Below, piece after piece: positions 38,775 to 48,463 of a DNA stretch of 64,000 bases. Each line of letters starts with the position of its first letter. Positions within the stretch are counted from its first letter, which is position 1. The DNA is from Tilletia caries. Taxonomy: Eukaryota > Basidiomycota > Exobasidiomycetes > Tilletiales > Tilletiaceae. The stretch spans positions 1 through 64,000 of the forward strand of contig JALUTQ010000027.1 of the NCBI GenBank assembly GCA_032718865.1, given 5' to 3'. A program made the position numbers and the translations under genes. A model generated the notes under the pieces. The model was not told the DNA's origin, searched no databases, and saw only the letters and a list, made by a program, of their open reading frames with translations.

Positions 38775-41148
38775 TCAATGACGCCGAACAGCCTTCCTAC
38801 CCAGTGTCACACACGCTCCGCACGTCCACAGACAGCCATCTCTGGGACGGTTCTCGTACTGCTTGAGAAGATCCTTTCGGCCGTTCTTGGGCCTGAACAC
38901 CAAGCAGGCCTTGTGATACTAGTTGATGTGGAACAATTGAACTTTCAGTGCAAGAATTACGCGCTGCGCGCAACTCTGGAGCCTGGAGGAGAAGGAAGGA
39001 CTGACCCACTGCTGACACTCGGGAACATCGCACTGAACCCACTGCAAAGGAGAGCAGTAATCCAGAATGTCAACATATGAGTAATCAATCGATCTGCGTG
39101 AATCGTGATGAAGAGAAGAGAACCTCACATCATCAACTGGATCTCCCTCTCCCTCCTCCGCCTCGCTGAAAAGCTCTGGCGCTTGACGGCTGCAGCGCAC
39201 TGGACAAATCTCCAGCATGCCCAGCTTTGAGCTTCCGGCGGTGAAGTTAGGCTGGGCGCGGCGCGCATGTTCTGCCTTCCCCCCTTCCTCACTGCCTCGA
39301 GCCTTTCGCTTCCGTATCTCCGGGCGCGCTCGAGAGGGGATGGAGAGAGGAGGGGTTGAAGTATCCTTCAAATGTAGAGTGTACAGTATCAGTAAAGCAG
39401 AACGAAATGACACGCCACTTTCCTCTCACCTTCCCCATTCGACCCACATCAGAGTCACTCTCGCCGCTCGAAATAGAGATCTGTAGAGAGTGCAGTTTGA
39501 ATCAGCTTTGAGCTTAGGCTGGAACCGTAAAAAGGGAGAAGGAAGTAGCTCACTGCGTCGTCAATAGTATTGTTCATCTCTCCCGACAATCCTGGCTCCT
39601 GCTTCACACTACCTGGTTCGTGTTTGACTTTGTAGTCAGACCGGACACAGGTGTGCTGTGCGAGGACGTGGGGCGGCATACGAACGCGACAATGTTCGCA
39701 CTGGTTCTTGCCTGTCTCTTTGCCTGGCCGAGAACCTGAAGCTGCTGCAGATCCCCCTCCCTCCCATCGCGACCTGTCGAACATGACCTCGAGAGGCGGG
39801 AGGTACGAAGAGGGATGAGCAGCAGGGGGGGTTCATCACGGTTCCCCACCACGTAGGCCTGCTTGCCTGAGTAGATGGCGGCGAGGTCGGCTCCGGTGGG
39901 GAACAGAGGGGCTCCATCTTTGTCCCGTTCTTGCCACAGTCGCAGAGCCGGGGGGGAAGCACTGCACCACCTGATAAATGAGGTAGAGAAGGGTGAATCA
40001 GCAATCCTGACCGACAGCAGCTGAAAGCGTGTTAGTGCAGCTGCTACGTACGTGAAACCCAATGTCTCGATGTCTTTGGCAAACCTCGGGAAAGAGCGAC
40101 GCACAAAATTCCACACGTCATCTGCACTCGAATCAGCAGTCAGATTGGGACTAGTAGCCACGCAGTCCCACCGACCCAGCACCATGTGCAAGTTGGGCGT
40201 GGCGACACGCTGACTGATGGCGCCCGACCAAGGCACGTAGTAGATCTGTGCGTTCGTCGAGCCATAGAACGTAGGTAACATCAGCATAGCTGGTCCCAAA
40301 CAGTGTGTAAAGTGCTGGGGAGGGGAAGAGAATTGGAGAGGTCTTACGAACGCTGTCATTCTTGAGCTTGATCCGATTGAAAGAACCCTGGCGCTGATTG
40401 GTAGCTGAGGCGAACCCCAGCGACGACGCCGCGGAAGACAGGGACGAAGCAGAACGACCACTCGCCCCAATGTTCCGCAGCAGCTGCGCGGCGCGGAAGC
40501 CTGAATTCGTGCTCGCGCGCAGCTGGCTCGGAGCGGAGGAAGACGAGCCGGCAGAGGAAGAGATGGTGGTGAGCCCAGGTCGAGGTCGTAGCGCTGCATG
40601 AGATGAAGAGAGTTTGGGGTTCAGTAGCCTGCCTGTCAATCCATATAGTAGATTGACTATGATATACATACCCTCAACGTGATCTCCTTCCCCCAGTAAC
40701 GTGAGGAGGAACACGAGACGGAAGAGCAGACAAGGGAGAGGGCTGCCCAGTCTGCAGCTGGCGGAGCGACATCAACTCCTGCCGCAGCCCAGTGACCTCC
40801 TGCCGCAGCCCACGAGCATCTTCCGCGGACTGCTTCAAGTATTCGAGCTGGCTTCTGGAGACTGACTGCAACAAACGTACAGTTAAATTTGAAAGGGTCA
40901 GTGCCATAACCCACAGCGAGCACGACGCCGGAGACGCGTTGCTGCTGTGCACTCACCACTCGCGGGCTGATTGATGTAGTGCCGTGCACATGATGCGAAG
41001 GGGCTGTGTGTAGGGAAAGAGGGTTATGAGAAATGAAGGGAGGAGGACAAAATTATTGTTCAGCATTAAGAGCAAGTACGACGGGTTGCCGCCCACCGGT
41101 CACGCCTCTGGTGCCATACTCACAAGGGGATCGTGAGTTCCCCTCCAT
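38775..41148 (-). CDS. Transposon accessory protein with C2HC and CW-type zinc fingers and SUMO-like motifs
   Basis: About ten exons; well-supported ones are 41148-41124, 41003-40957, 40865 to about 40690, 40596-40348, 40289-40053, 39970-39554, 39480-39430, 39365-39129, 39041-39006 and 38909-38775. Order of parts: coiled coil (SQLEYLKQSAEDARGLRQEV), Ser/Ala-rich linker, a conserved-looking core (IYYVPWSGAISQRVATPNLH, SFPRFAKDIETLGFTW), CEHCRVRMPPHVLAQHTC (C2HC finger), two VKxEPG sites, IDDAISISSGESDSD (SUMO-interaction-like), basic stretch, and a C-terminal CW-like finger (WVQCDVPECQQW ... CLWTCGAC). A seven-C run near 39826 puts the frame off by one; one more C would restore it. The junction near 40690 is unresolved. 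It converges with the integrase; a targeting or cofactor role is inferred. Confidence 0.65.
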
Positions 41149-41476
41149 GGTGATGGTAAAGCAGGCGCGACCGAGAAGAGAAACCAGCCCAACGCAGGCC
41201 GATGCAATTAACAGATAGACTGCTAAATGAGAAAAGTGATGGGAAAAGGAGTTGGGAATCAGCGACCATACGTCCAGTGGTAGCGTGCAGACGAATGACA
41301 CTGTTACTCACGCGTGAAAGAACGAGAGGCAGCGTCAGACAAACGAACGAACGAGCGCGGGCGAGCGAGCGACGGCGGGGGCGAGCGCAGGCGGACGACG
41401 AGCGAGCGACGGGCGAGCGCAGGCAGACGACGAGCGCAGGCGGGGACGAGCGGGCGGACGACGAGCGGGCGGACGA

Positions 41477-41732
41477 CGAGCGACGGGGACGAGCAGCAGG
41501 CCAAGGACAGTCGTCGGTGGCACTGTGGCAGACTGATGAGCAGAGAAGAGAAGAGAAGAGAAGGAGATGTCAGCAGACCGGGAGAAGAGTTTCCTAGAGC
41601 AACCGTAATACATACCCTTGCAGAGAACTTGATGTGCGCGCGAGGTGATGTGGTGGTGGGTGTGGTGGGTGTGGTGGCCAAGAATCAAGATCAGAAATCA
41701 AATCAAAAAGGTGATCACTTCGGCGCTCCATA
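41477..41732 (-). repeat. Right terminal inverted repeat
   Basis: Reverse complement of 36055-36310, with a G/A difference at GGCCACCACACC and one fewer TTCTC unit. The adjacent subterminal array (about 41340-41476) uses GACGAGCG-type units in a different arrangement from the left side. Confidence 0.9.
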
Positions 41733-41827
41733 CGTGGTCGAGCGCATCCTTCTCCTTCTCGTTCTGATGAGCTCGTCCTTCTTCTCGACCACATCCTCCA
41801 GCTCAGCTACACACACTGACAGAGAAG

Positions 41828-44276
41828 ATGACAGACGACAGCAGCGCACTCAAGCGCACAAACGGAGACCTTGACGACGAAGCCATCCGCACCGCCCCCA
41901 CCACCACCCACGACGAGCCCGACCCCAAGCCCGCAGCCAAGCGCGTCAAGCTCGACGGCCGCGGCAACGTCCTCCCGCACAACTACCGCCAGAACCACAA
42001 CAAGGGCGCCAACTTCAACGCAGACCGCGCAGACTTTGCCGTCGAAGGCAGGGACGACGCAGGCAAGCGCCTCCCCAAGCGCAAGGTGGCTGTCTTCTTT
42101 GGCTATTGCGGCATTGGCTATAATGGGCTGCAGATGTGAGTTCTCGCTCTCTGCTTGGGTTGAAAGGTGGGATCCTTTCTTACTGCTGACAGTCGGCCGC
42201 GTCCCTTGATCTAGTAATCCGGGCGTGAAGACGATCGAGGGTGATATCTTTGACGCCTTCTGCAAGGTCGGCGCTGTCAGCAAGGACAACGCTGTCAACC
42301 CAGCAAAGGTACGTGCTGGCTCTCTCGTGTACACAAATGTGTTTGCCGTAAAAACCTCTTTTGCGCTGACTGGGTGCTCTACTTGTGGCCCCCATCCCAG
42401 GTCGCCCTCCAACGCTCCGCCCGTACCGACCGAGGTGTCCATGCGGCCGGGAACGTACTCACGCTCAAGCTCATCCTCAACGCGCCAGGCGTACCCGAGA
42501 TCCTCGCCGCCGCGGCCGCTTCTTCCTCCTCCTCCACCGCAGCTCCCAGCGTGCAAGCAGAAGGCGCCACATCGACAGCCACATCAGCAACAGCAACAGG
42601 AGGCGAAGTAGAGAAGAAAGACCCCCTCCCCACCCCCACCCCCACAAACGCAGCCGACTCCCTCGTCCAAGCCGTGAACGCAATCCTACCACCCATCATC
42701 CGTCTCTGGGGCATCACCCGCGTCCAAGGAAAGTTCAATGCACGCACCTCCTGCGACAGCCGGCAGTACGAGTACCTCCTGCCCACCTACGTCTTCCTCC
42801 CACCCAAGCCGGGGACGTACATGTACGGCACCCTCAGCCGGCTGCGCGAGCTCTCCCTCGCAGCCGGTGCGGACCCAACGGAACCCGCGGGACGGGGACT
42901 GCCGAGCTGGAACGATGTGTTGGAGCATCCCTTCTGGGCTGCGCAGGGTGTGGAGAAGCAGTTTGGGGATGATATGGTCGAGAAGAAGAAGTGGCGGATC
43001 CCGGGGGCCCAGTTGGAGAGGACGCGGACGATTTTCCAGCAGTATGCGGGCAGTCATAATTTCCATAACTTCACTGTGGGCAAGGAGTTTCGGGATCGGA
43101 GCGCGATGCGGTTCATGAAGGAGTTGACGGTGAGTTCTTTCCTTTTTTTTTTTGCTTTTTTTTTTTTTTGAGAAGGGAAGTCAGTGCTGATTTTCCCCTT
43201 GATGCTTGGTTTGGGTTGAAGATCTCTGATCCCAAGCTGATCAATGGGACAGAATGGGTCTCCATCAAGTTCCACGGACAGTCCTTCATGCTCCACCAGA
43301 TCGTACGTTACCCCCCTCACACACCCCCTTCGCTCCCCACGACACTATACTCACCTCAAGCGCAATACCATTCCCACAGCGCAAGATGATCGGCCTCCTC
43401 GTCCTCATCGCCCGCACGCCCACCCCGGCCTCGCTGATCGCAGAGACCTACGGCCCAGCGCGGATCCACGTCCCCAAAGCGCCCGGCCTCGGCCTCCTAC
43501 TCGAACAACCCCTGTTCGGGAGCTACAACGCCAAGGTTGTGCAGGCGAACAACCGGGTGGCTGCCGTTGCGCGGAACAAGGGGAAGGCTGCTAAGCCGAA
43601 GGCGAAGAAGAGCGGTGGGCGGGATGAGGAGGATGGGGATGAGGATGAGGATGGGGAGGAGGGGGATCAGATGAGGGAGGCTGTTCATTTTGATAAGTTT
43701 ACGAAGGAGATGGAGGCTTTTAAGCAGACGTATGTGTATGATCGGATCATGAATGTGGAGGAGGAGACCTGCGAGTGAGTCTTCTTTCTTTCTGCTTCTC
43801 ATTCCTGCGGTTGCAGATCGGACACAGCTTACCTTTCAATTTTTTTCTGGGACCAGGTTCGGCAAGTGGTTGAACTACCTCGACGTCTTCACCGGCTCCG
43901 ACTTGTGAGTACACGACGGCGCGCGAATTGACAACCCCCCCTTAATTTTCGCCTTCTCACCTTTACTACACCTCTGAACCTTCCGTTTCGTTTTGCTCTT
44001 TCCTTTTTTGTTTTTCACAGCGACTTCCTCAACCCGAAAGGTTCAATCCCCACACACTGTATCCTCAAAGTAGGCGAACTGCGACGCCCGCCCGGCGGTC
44101 AACTGAAGGGGATCGTGGGCGACAAAGCTGCTGCTGGTGCTGCTGCTGCCGGGGGAGACGCTGCTGGCGAGGGTGGGCACGGAGCGCAGAACGGTGGTGG
44201 CTCGAATGAAGACGCGGCGGGGGAGAGCGACGATGAGGAGATGACGGGGGTGAATGCTGCCGAGCTGGAGGGATGA
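41828..44276 (+). CDS. PUS1: tRNA pseudouridine synthase Pus1 (TruA family)
   Basis: Seven exons (41828-42135, 42215-42308, 42401-43129, 43222-43302, 43380-43774, 43857-43904, 44021-44276) join in phase to 636 residues. A basic N-terminal tail (PAAKRVKLDG) could be a nuclear signal. TruA landmarks: VAVFFGYCGIGYNGLQINPG, TIEGDIFDAF, the catalytic loop SARTDRGVHAAGNVL with its Asp, GKFNARTSCDSRQYEYLLPT, GSHNFHNFTVGKEF, and GQSFMLHQIRKMIGLLV. Pus1 makes pseudouridine in tRNA anticodon regions and U2 snRNA. Low-complexity insertions (poly-Ser/Ala after NAPGVPEIL, and an Asp/Glu-rich stretch in exon 5) lengthen it. Its start codon is now 95 bp from a 5.68-kb transposon. Confidence 0.93.
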
Positions 44277-44511
44277 TTTGATTCCCTTCCTCCATTCCAG
44301 TGTTGACCCACCCCTCCCCCAATCGTTCCTGCTGAGTTTGTGACTTAGCTCACAGCACAACCAATGAATCCAAAAGAATGTTGCAAGTCTGCGTTTAGAT
44401 GATACTCCATGGCATGACATTTGATTGCATTGCATTGCATTACATGAATACGAGAATGGTATACAGATTACTTGTTCAATCCGGGTCCCCCTTGTCCTTG
44501 GTTTACTTTTT

Positions 44512-45768
44512 TTACAACTTCTCAGGCTCGCCCTCGAGGACTTCGCCTTCGACGATCCTGCGGGTGTAGTTGTCGTAGAGGGCGAACATCTGAAGAAAGA
44601 CGCGTCAGTCAGTATTTCATTAGGGGCAGTGGAGAAAGAGAGTGAGGGGAAAGAGACTCACCCTGGTAGCCCACTCCTCGACGCCCCGAAGAGGGACGTC
44701 CCCAGGCCAGTGCCCCTCCTTAGCTACGTCCCCCCTAAGCGCATACTCCCCACCCTTATACACCCCCAACCACTCCCGCGCCTTGAACGAGGACTCGGAC
44801 CAGATCGCATGGTTCAGCGGCAGGTCCGCCGTGTATGTCAGCAGGAACCAGCCGAAGACGGTGAAGTCGAGCAGGCCGGGTTTGGTTGGGGAGGAGAGGA
44901 ATTGTTGTTGTTGTTGTGCGGGTGGGGTGAGGAGGAGGTCGGTGGTGTCTTGGTGGGGGGAGAGACCTTCGATGCGTGGGGTGGAGGGTGGGGAGAGGAT
45001 GGAGAACACGCCGGCTACGTGGATACGTGCGCTCGCGAGGAGGGTGGCTGTGGGAAAACCAAGCCGTTCAGTTTTCCGTAACGGACCTCGAAAACTTGGG
45101 GAACGGAGGAAAGCTCACCTCGGTCCATAGACATGAAGAGATTATACGCATTCGGCATCCCAAGCTTAGCATCGCTCCTCATCCACCCCCTCTGCTCCTC
45201 ATCAAACAGCTCGGTACACTGCTCATAAACAAGCTGAACATGCCTCTGCGCAATCGTAGCCCGGAGCTGCGTAGCCTGATTGGCCGCAATGCTATGAGCC
45301 AACGCGTTCTCCTTCAACTGGGACGCTTGCAGCTCCGGGAGGTAGGGGGAGGGGGTTTCGGGGAAGTGGAAGTCGAGGTAGTGGGCGATGGTGACGGTGT
45401 CGCCGACGAGGCGGCCGTTGTGCTCGATCATGGGGATGAGCGGACGGTCGTTGGGGCCGAGGGTGGAGCCGAAGCGTTCGCGGAAGGAGCCGGGGCCTTC
45501 TGCTCTGAGTTCGGTGGTGGTGATCGGCTTGACGACGAAGGGGATGCCCTTGCTGTTTGGATCCAATAAGAGAGAGGAGTTTGAGATATGTATATACGTC
45601 CTTGAGAGCTATACTTAATGGGGACAGAATGCAGACTCACGACTTGAGGATGAGACGGGTGATCCATGGGTTGGGGAGGAGCGCGTATGGTCGCTGCGGC
45701 TGATGGACATTGGGCAGGATGTCGTACAGAACCAGCAGGACGGTCGAGTTTGGGGATGCGGACGACAT
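44512..45768 (-). CDS. Glutathione S-transferase-like protein
   Basis: Four exons (45768-45641, 45552-45119, 45047-44662, 44589-44512) give 341 residues. The N-terminal thioredoxin-like part has VLYDILPN... and PNPWITRLILKSKGIPFVVK, a glutathione-binding-like cis-Pro segment in NDRPLIPMIEHNGRLVGDTV (SxAI equivalent is DTVT), and HYLDFHFPE. The C-terminal helical domain includes PTKPGLLDFTVFGWFLLTYT (GST C-terminal D helix region). This resembles fungal GSTs with the beta-etherase/URE2p-like layout. No obvious Ser/Cys catalytic motif could be assigned, so substrate is unknown. Convergent with PUS1 (235 bp between stops). Confidence 0.75.
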
Positions 45769-46248
45769 CTTCTCAGAGGAGAGAGCAGGAGCAGGAGTAG
45801 GAGGATATGGCAGAGACGGAGACGGACGCGGTTCAGGCTCCAGCACCTCCCCTTTTATATGCACACGATCACATATGACACTGCGTGACTCGAGCCCTGC
45901 CTGCTGCCTGCTGCCCAGCATGTCCATAAGCGGGTCACGACTTAGTATTCATTAGTGAACTCGTCCGCCGTCATCGTGGGGACTGGGGAGACACTTGCGG
46001 GGATTGGAACATCTCATGCATGTGGAGAGAAGCCGGGAATGCAGATGAGACGCGCTAAGATTAGATTAGATTAGATTGTGCTCTCAGAGGAAGTGCCAGC
46101 CCCGACTCCCGAGTTCGACCAGACCCCGACCTCATTTCCGTTTGTTCATTTTACTCACGTACTTACATACCTGCTGGCCGACGTTGAGGTCGACGTTGAG
46201 GCTGACCTTGTTCGTGCTGTAGTGTATACTGTACATACATAGAGAAGG
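45769..46248. other. Spacer between GST-like and F-box genes
   Basis: 480 bp with a short GATTA-type tandem run at 46057-46076 (AGATTAGATTAGATTAGATT). No ORF of interest. Confidence 0.5.
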
Positions 46249-48060
46249 ATGAGCCCGCCCCCATCCGTGTACCGCTTCCTGAACGTGGCCGAGCTGGTCG
46301 AGTACCTGCTGGCCTATCTAAGCCGGGAGCGAGTCGACCTGCTCGCCCTGTCCGCCGTCTCCAAGGCATTCCGCATCTACGCCCTCCGCGTCTGGGCCAA
46401 GTACCTCGACATCCCCACCTCCGCCGTCGGCCGCAGACTCAAGCTCTTCAAGGCGAACCCGAGACTGCTCGGCCAGGTCCGCTTCGTCCGCATTAGGAAC
46501 GATGTCCTTGAGCACGAGTATCACCAGATCTCGCCCTCCCCGCGCCTGCCGATCACCAATTGGGACGCGCTGGGTTCGCTCCTCGCCCTGCTGCACAAAA
46601 ACCAGCTGCCCAACTCCTTCCCGCCCGCCATTGACATTACACTGGGCCACACCGACATCTACCCACTCGTCACCGCCTTCCGCACCTGTCCGGGCCTTAA
46701 GGAGCGCATCGTCGCCATTCGGATCATCCCCGTCCTCCCACCGGCCCAAGACCCATACCGCTTCATGGGAGACCCAGAGGCGGAGGACATGGAGATGGAG
46801 TCCCAGCATGGAGACTGGAATTGTCACTGGTACGCCCTCTACCAGTTCATCTTCGAGGTCCAGCGGGCAGCCAGTAAGCGCGCAGGGCCCGGCTTGCGCA
46901 CCTTCCACTACGGACACAACGGCGTCATGGAGGAAGACATGGAGGCCCTCATACACATGATCCCACCGGACTTCTGGCGGTTCTTCAACGACTCCACCGC
47001 GTCCACCCTCCGAGACTTCGCAGTCCGACTCGGTGTCGCCGATCGTAATTACTTGATCCTCCCGGCCCTCAAGTTCGCTCGACTCGAGAAATTCTTCATC
47101 GCGGGGACCGCGTTTGGCGAACCGGACGAGCTCGACGACTTCCTCGATCGACACAGCGCCCATCTCCAGGAACTCAGTCTGGACATTGACGACATCCACG
47201 AACCGCTCAGTTTCAAACAGACGTTCCCGCGCTTGCGCTGGTTGCAGGTATGGGCTCCCTTCCCTCCACTCGAGCGACGGATCGAGTTCAACAGACGACA
47301 TCCCCACATTCGAGGCACACAAGACTCCAGCCTCATCACCCAACTCACCTCGTCCAACTCCGCAAGGGACGTCTACCCGAATCTGCGCCAGCTCACGTCC
47401 ACCTACACCGAGCCCTTCGAGCGTTTCGCCAAAGCCGGCGGCCGACTCTCCCACGTCCGTCTCAAAACAGGCTTCCCGCCCGAACCGCTAAACCTGAGCA
47501 CCCTCCACACAAACTCCTGGCTCTCCCGCCACCCGGACGCAGCAAGAGCACTCACCTGTCTCGAGATCGAGCTCGGCTTCGTAGACATGAACAAGATCCG
47601 AGTCTTCTTCGCCTCGGCATTCGGCTCCGCCTTCCTGCCCAACCTGGCCGAACTCTCGGTGGTCTGGGCAAAACATACGCCGCGCGGAGCCCTCGAGGCT
47701 AGTGCGGAGCAGAAGATTGGACCCCTGGTTAGTGGATGTATCAAGGCGGCCTCCTTACGCGTCCTGCGCTTCAGCGATCGCAGTAAAGCCTTCCCGCAGC
47801 ACGAGATCCTAATCGAGCACGTCTTCCCGCCGTCACTCGAGCATCTCGTCTGGCTCGAACCGCCGAGACACAAACCGCAGTACTTCCGCTTCTTGCCGTC
47901 GCCGCCTTCCAGTAGTTCTTCCACGCCCGCGCTGGGGAAGCGCGGTAGGTTGCAGTGCATTCCTGCCATCTTCCGGGTTGACATCTCCCCCGAGGGCGTC
48001 TGGGAGAAGGCCTTCGATTCCGGTCGGGCGACCACCCTCCTCGATCACGTCTCCTCCTGA
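46249..48060 (+). CDS. F-box protein, paralogue 1
   Basis: Intronless frame of 603 residues. An F-box-like segment opens the protein (RFLNVAELVEYLLAYLSRER, VDLLALSAVSKAFRIYALRV), normally the SKP1-binding part of an SCF ubiquitin ligase. The rest has irregular leucine-rich character (LQELSLDIDDIHEPLSFKQT, FPNLRQL-type segments, FLPNLAELSVVWAK) and ends PEGVWEKAFD before the stop. It is a diverged paralogue of the gene at 48464-50413, sharing RVDLL-LxxVSxxFR, IDITxG, EPLSF-QxFP, and SWL-R-PDAA-A-TCLE. Target proteins cannot be predicted. Confidence 0.78.
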   Translation: MSPPPSVYRFLNVAELVEYLLAYLSRERVDLLALSAVSKAFRIYALRVWAKYLDIPTSAVGRRLKLFKANPRLLGQVRFVRIRNDVLEHEYHQISPSPRLPITNWDALGSLLALLHKNQLPNSFPPAIDITLGHTDIYPLVTAFRTCPGLKERIVAIRIIPVLPPAQDPYRFMGDPEAEDMEMESQHGDWNCHWYALYQFIFEVQRAASKRAGPGLRTFHYGHNGVMEEDMEALIHMIPPDFWRFFNDSTASTLRDFAVRLGVADRNYLILPALKFARLEKFFIAGTAFGEPDELDDFLDRHSAHLQELSLDIDDIHEPLSFKQTFPRLRWLQVWAPFPPLERRIEFNRRHPHIRGTQDSSLITQLTSSNSARDVYPNLRQLTSTYTEPFERFAKAGGRLSHVRLKTGFPPEPLNLSTLHTNSWLSRHPDAARALTCLEIELGFVDMNKIRVFFASAFGSAFLPNLAELSVVWAKHTPRGALEASAEQKIGPLVSGCIKAASLRVLRFSDRSKAFPQHEILIEHVFPPSLEHLVWLEPPRHKPQYFRFLPSPPSSSSSTPALGKRGRLQCIPAIFRVDISPEGVWEKAFDSGRATTLLDHVSS

Positions 48061-48463
48061 GCGCATCTCCTCAATACCATTCCAGAAATCGAACCGTTCA
48101 CGAGGGACCACCGTGCCTAGAAAGTGCATTTTGCAAGGGAAGAAAGATGCTTGAATGTGTATATGGACGCAGATGAGTTATGGACGAGATAAGAGGTACA
48201 AATGGGCAGAAGGGGAAGAAGTAAAATTGGATCATGACCCCCTGGGGCCTATGAACTGTGGGAGCCTTGTGATTACGTGTGCGCTGCGCGTGAGTTGCGT
48301 TGGTCGTACAGCCTTGATGCTTGATTTGCTTTGGTGGGAAATGCGGATGAAGAAGGTGGGTGGGGAAAAAAAAATGTACGCGCCGTAAACCTCCGGAGTG
48401 AAGGGAAAGTCGGAGGGGCCGCAGAAGAAATCGAAGGAAAGGTGGGCCCGGCCCCGATTCACC
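48061..48463. other. Spacer between convergent F-box genes
   Basis: 403 bp between two stop codons, with an A-run near 48366-48374. No gene seen. Confidence 0.5.

Larger units (their letters stand above)
36049..41738. mobile_element. Complete 5.68-kb DDE transposon (IS3EU-like) with 6-bp target duplication
   Basis: The element is 36055-41732, flanked by CGTGGT at 36049-36054 and 41733-41738. Terminal inverted repeats of about 256 bp start TATGGAGCGCCGAAGTGATC and differ at only a few positions, including one TTCTC unit. Inside the TIRs lie arrays of a 15-bp unit (CGTCGCTCGTCCCCG and relatives). Two genes converge: an intact rve-type integrase (plus) and a multi-exon accessory gene (minus), their stops 68 bp apart. 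Integrase plus a second gene, long TIRs and a 6-bp duplication best fit the IS3EU superfamily, but the name is an inference. It lies in what was a 125-bp promoter between divergent ZW10-like and PUS1 genes. Confidence 0.9.

Noticed and set aside
46318..47454. 378-codon minus-strand frame opposite the first F-box gene
   Set aside because: Antisense shadow; not matched opposite the paralogous F-box gene.
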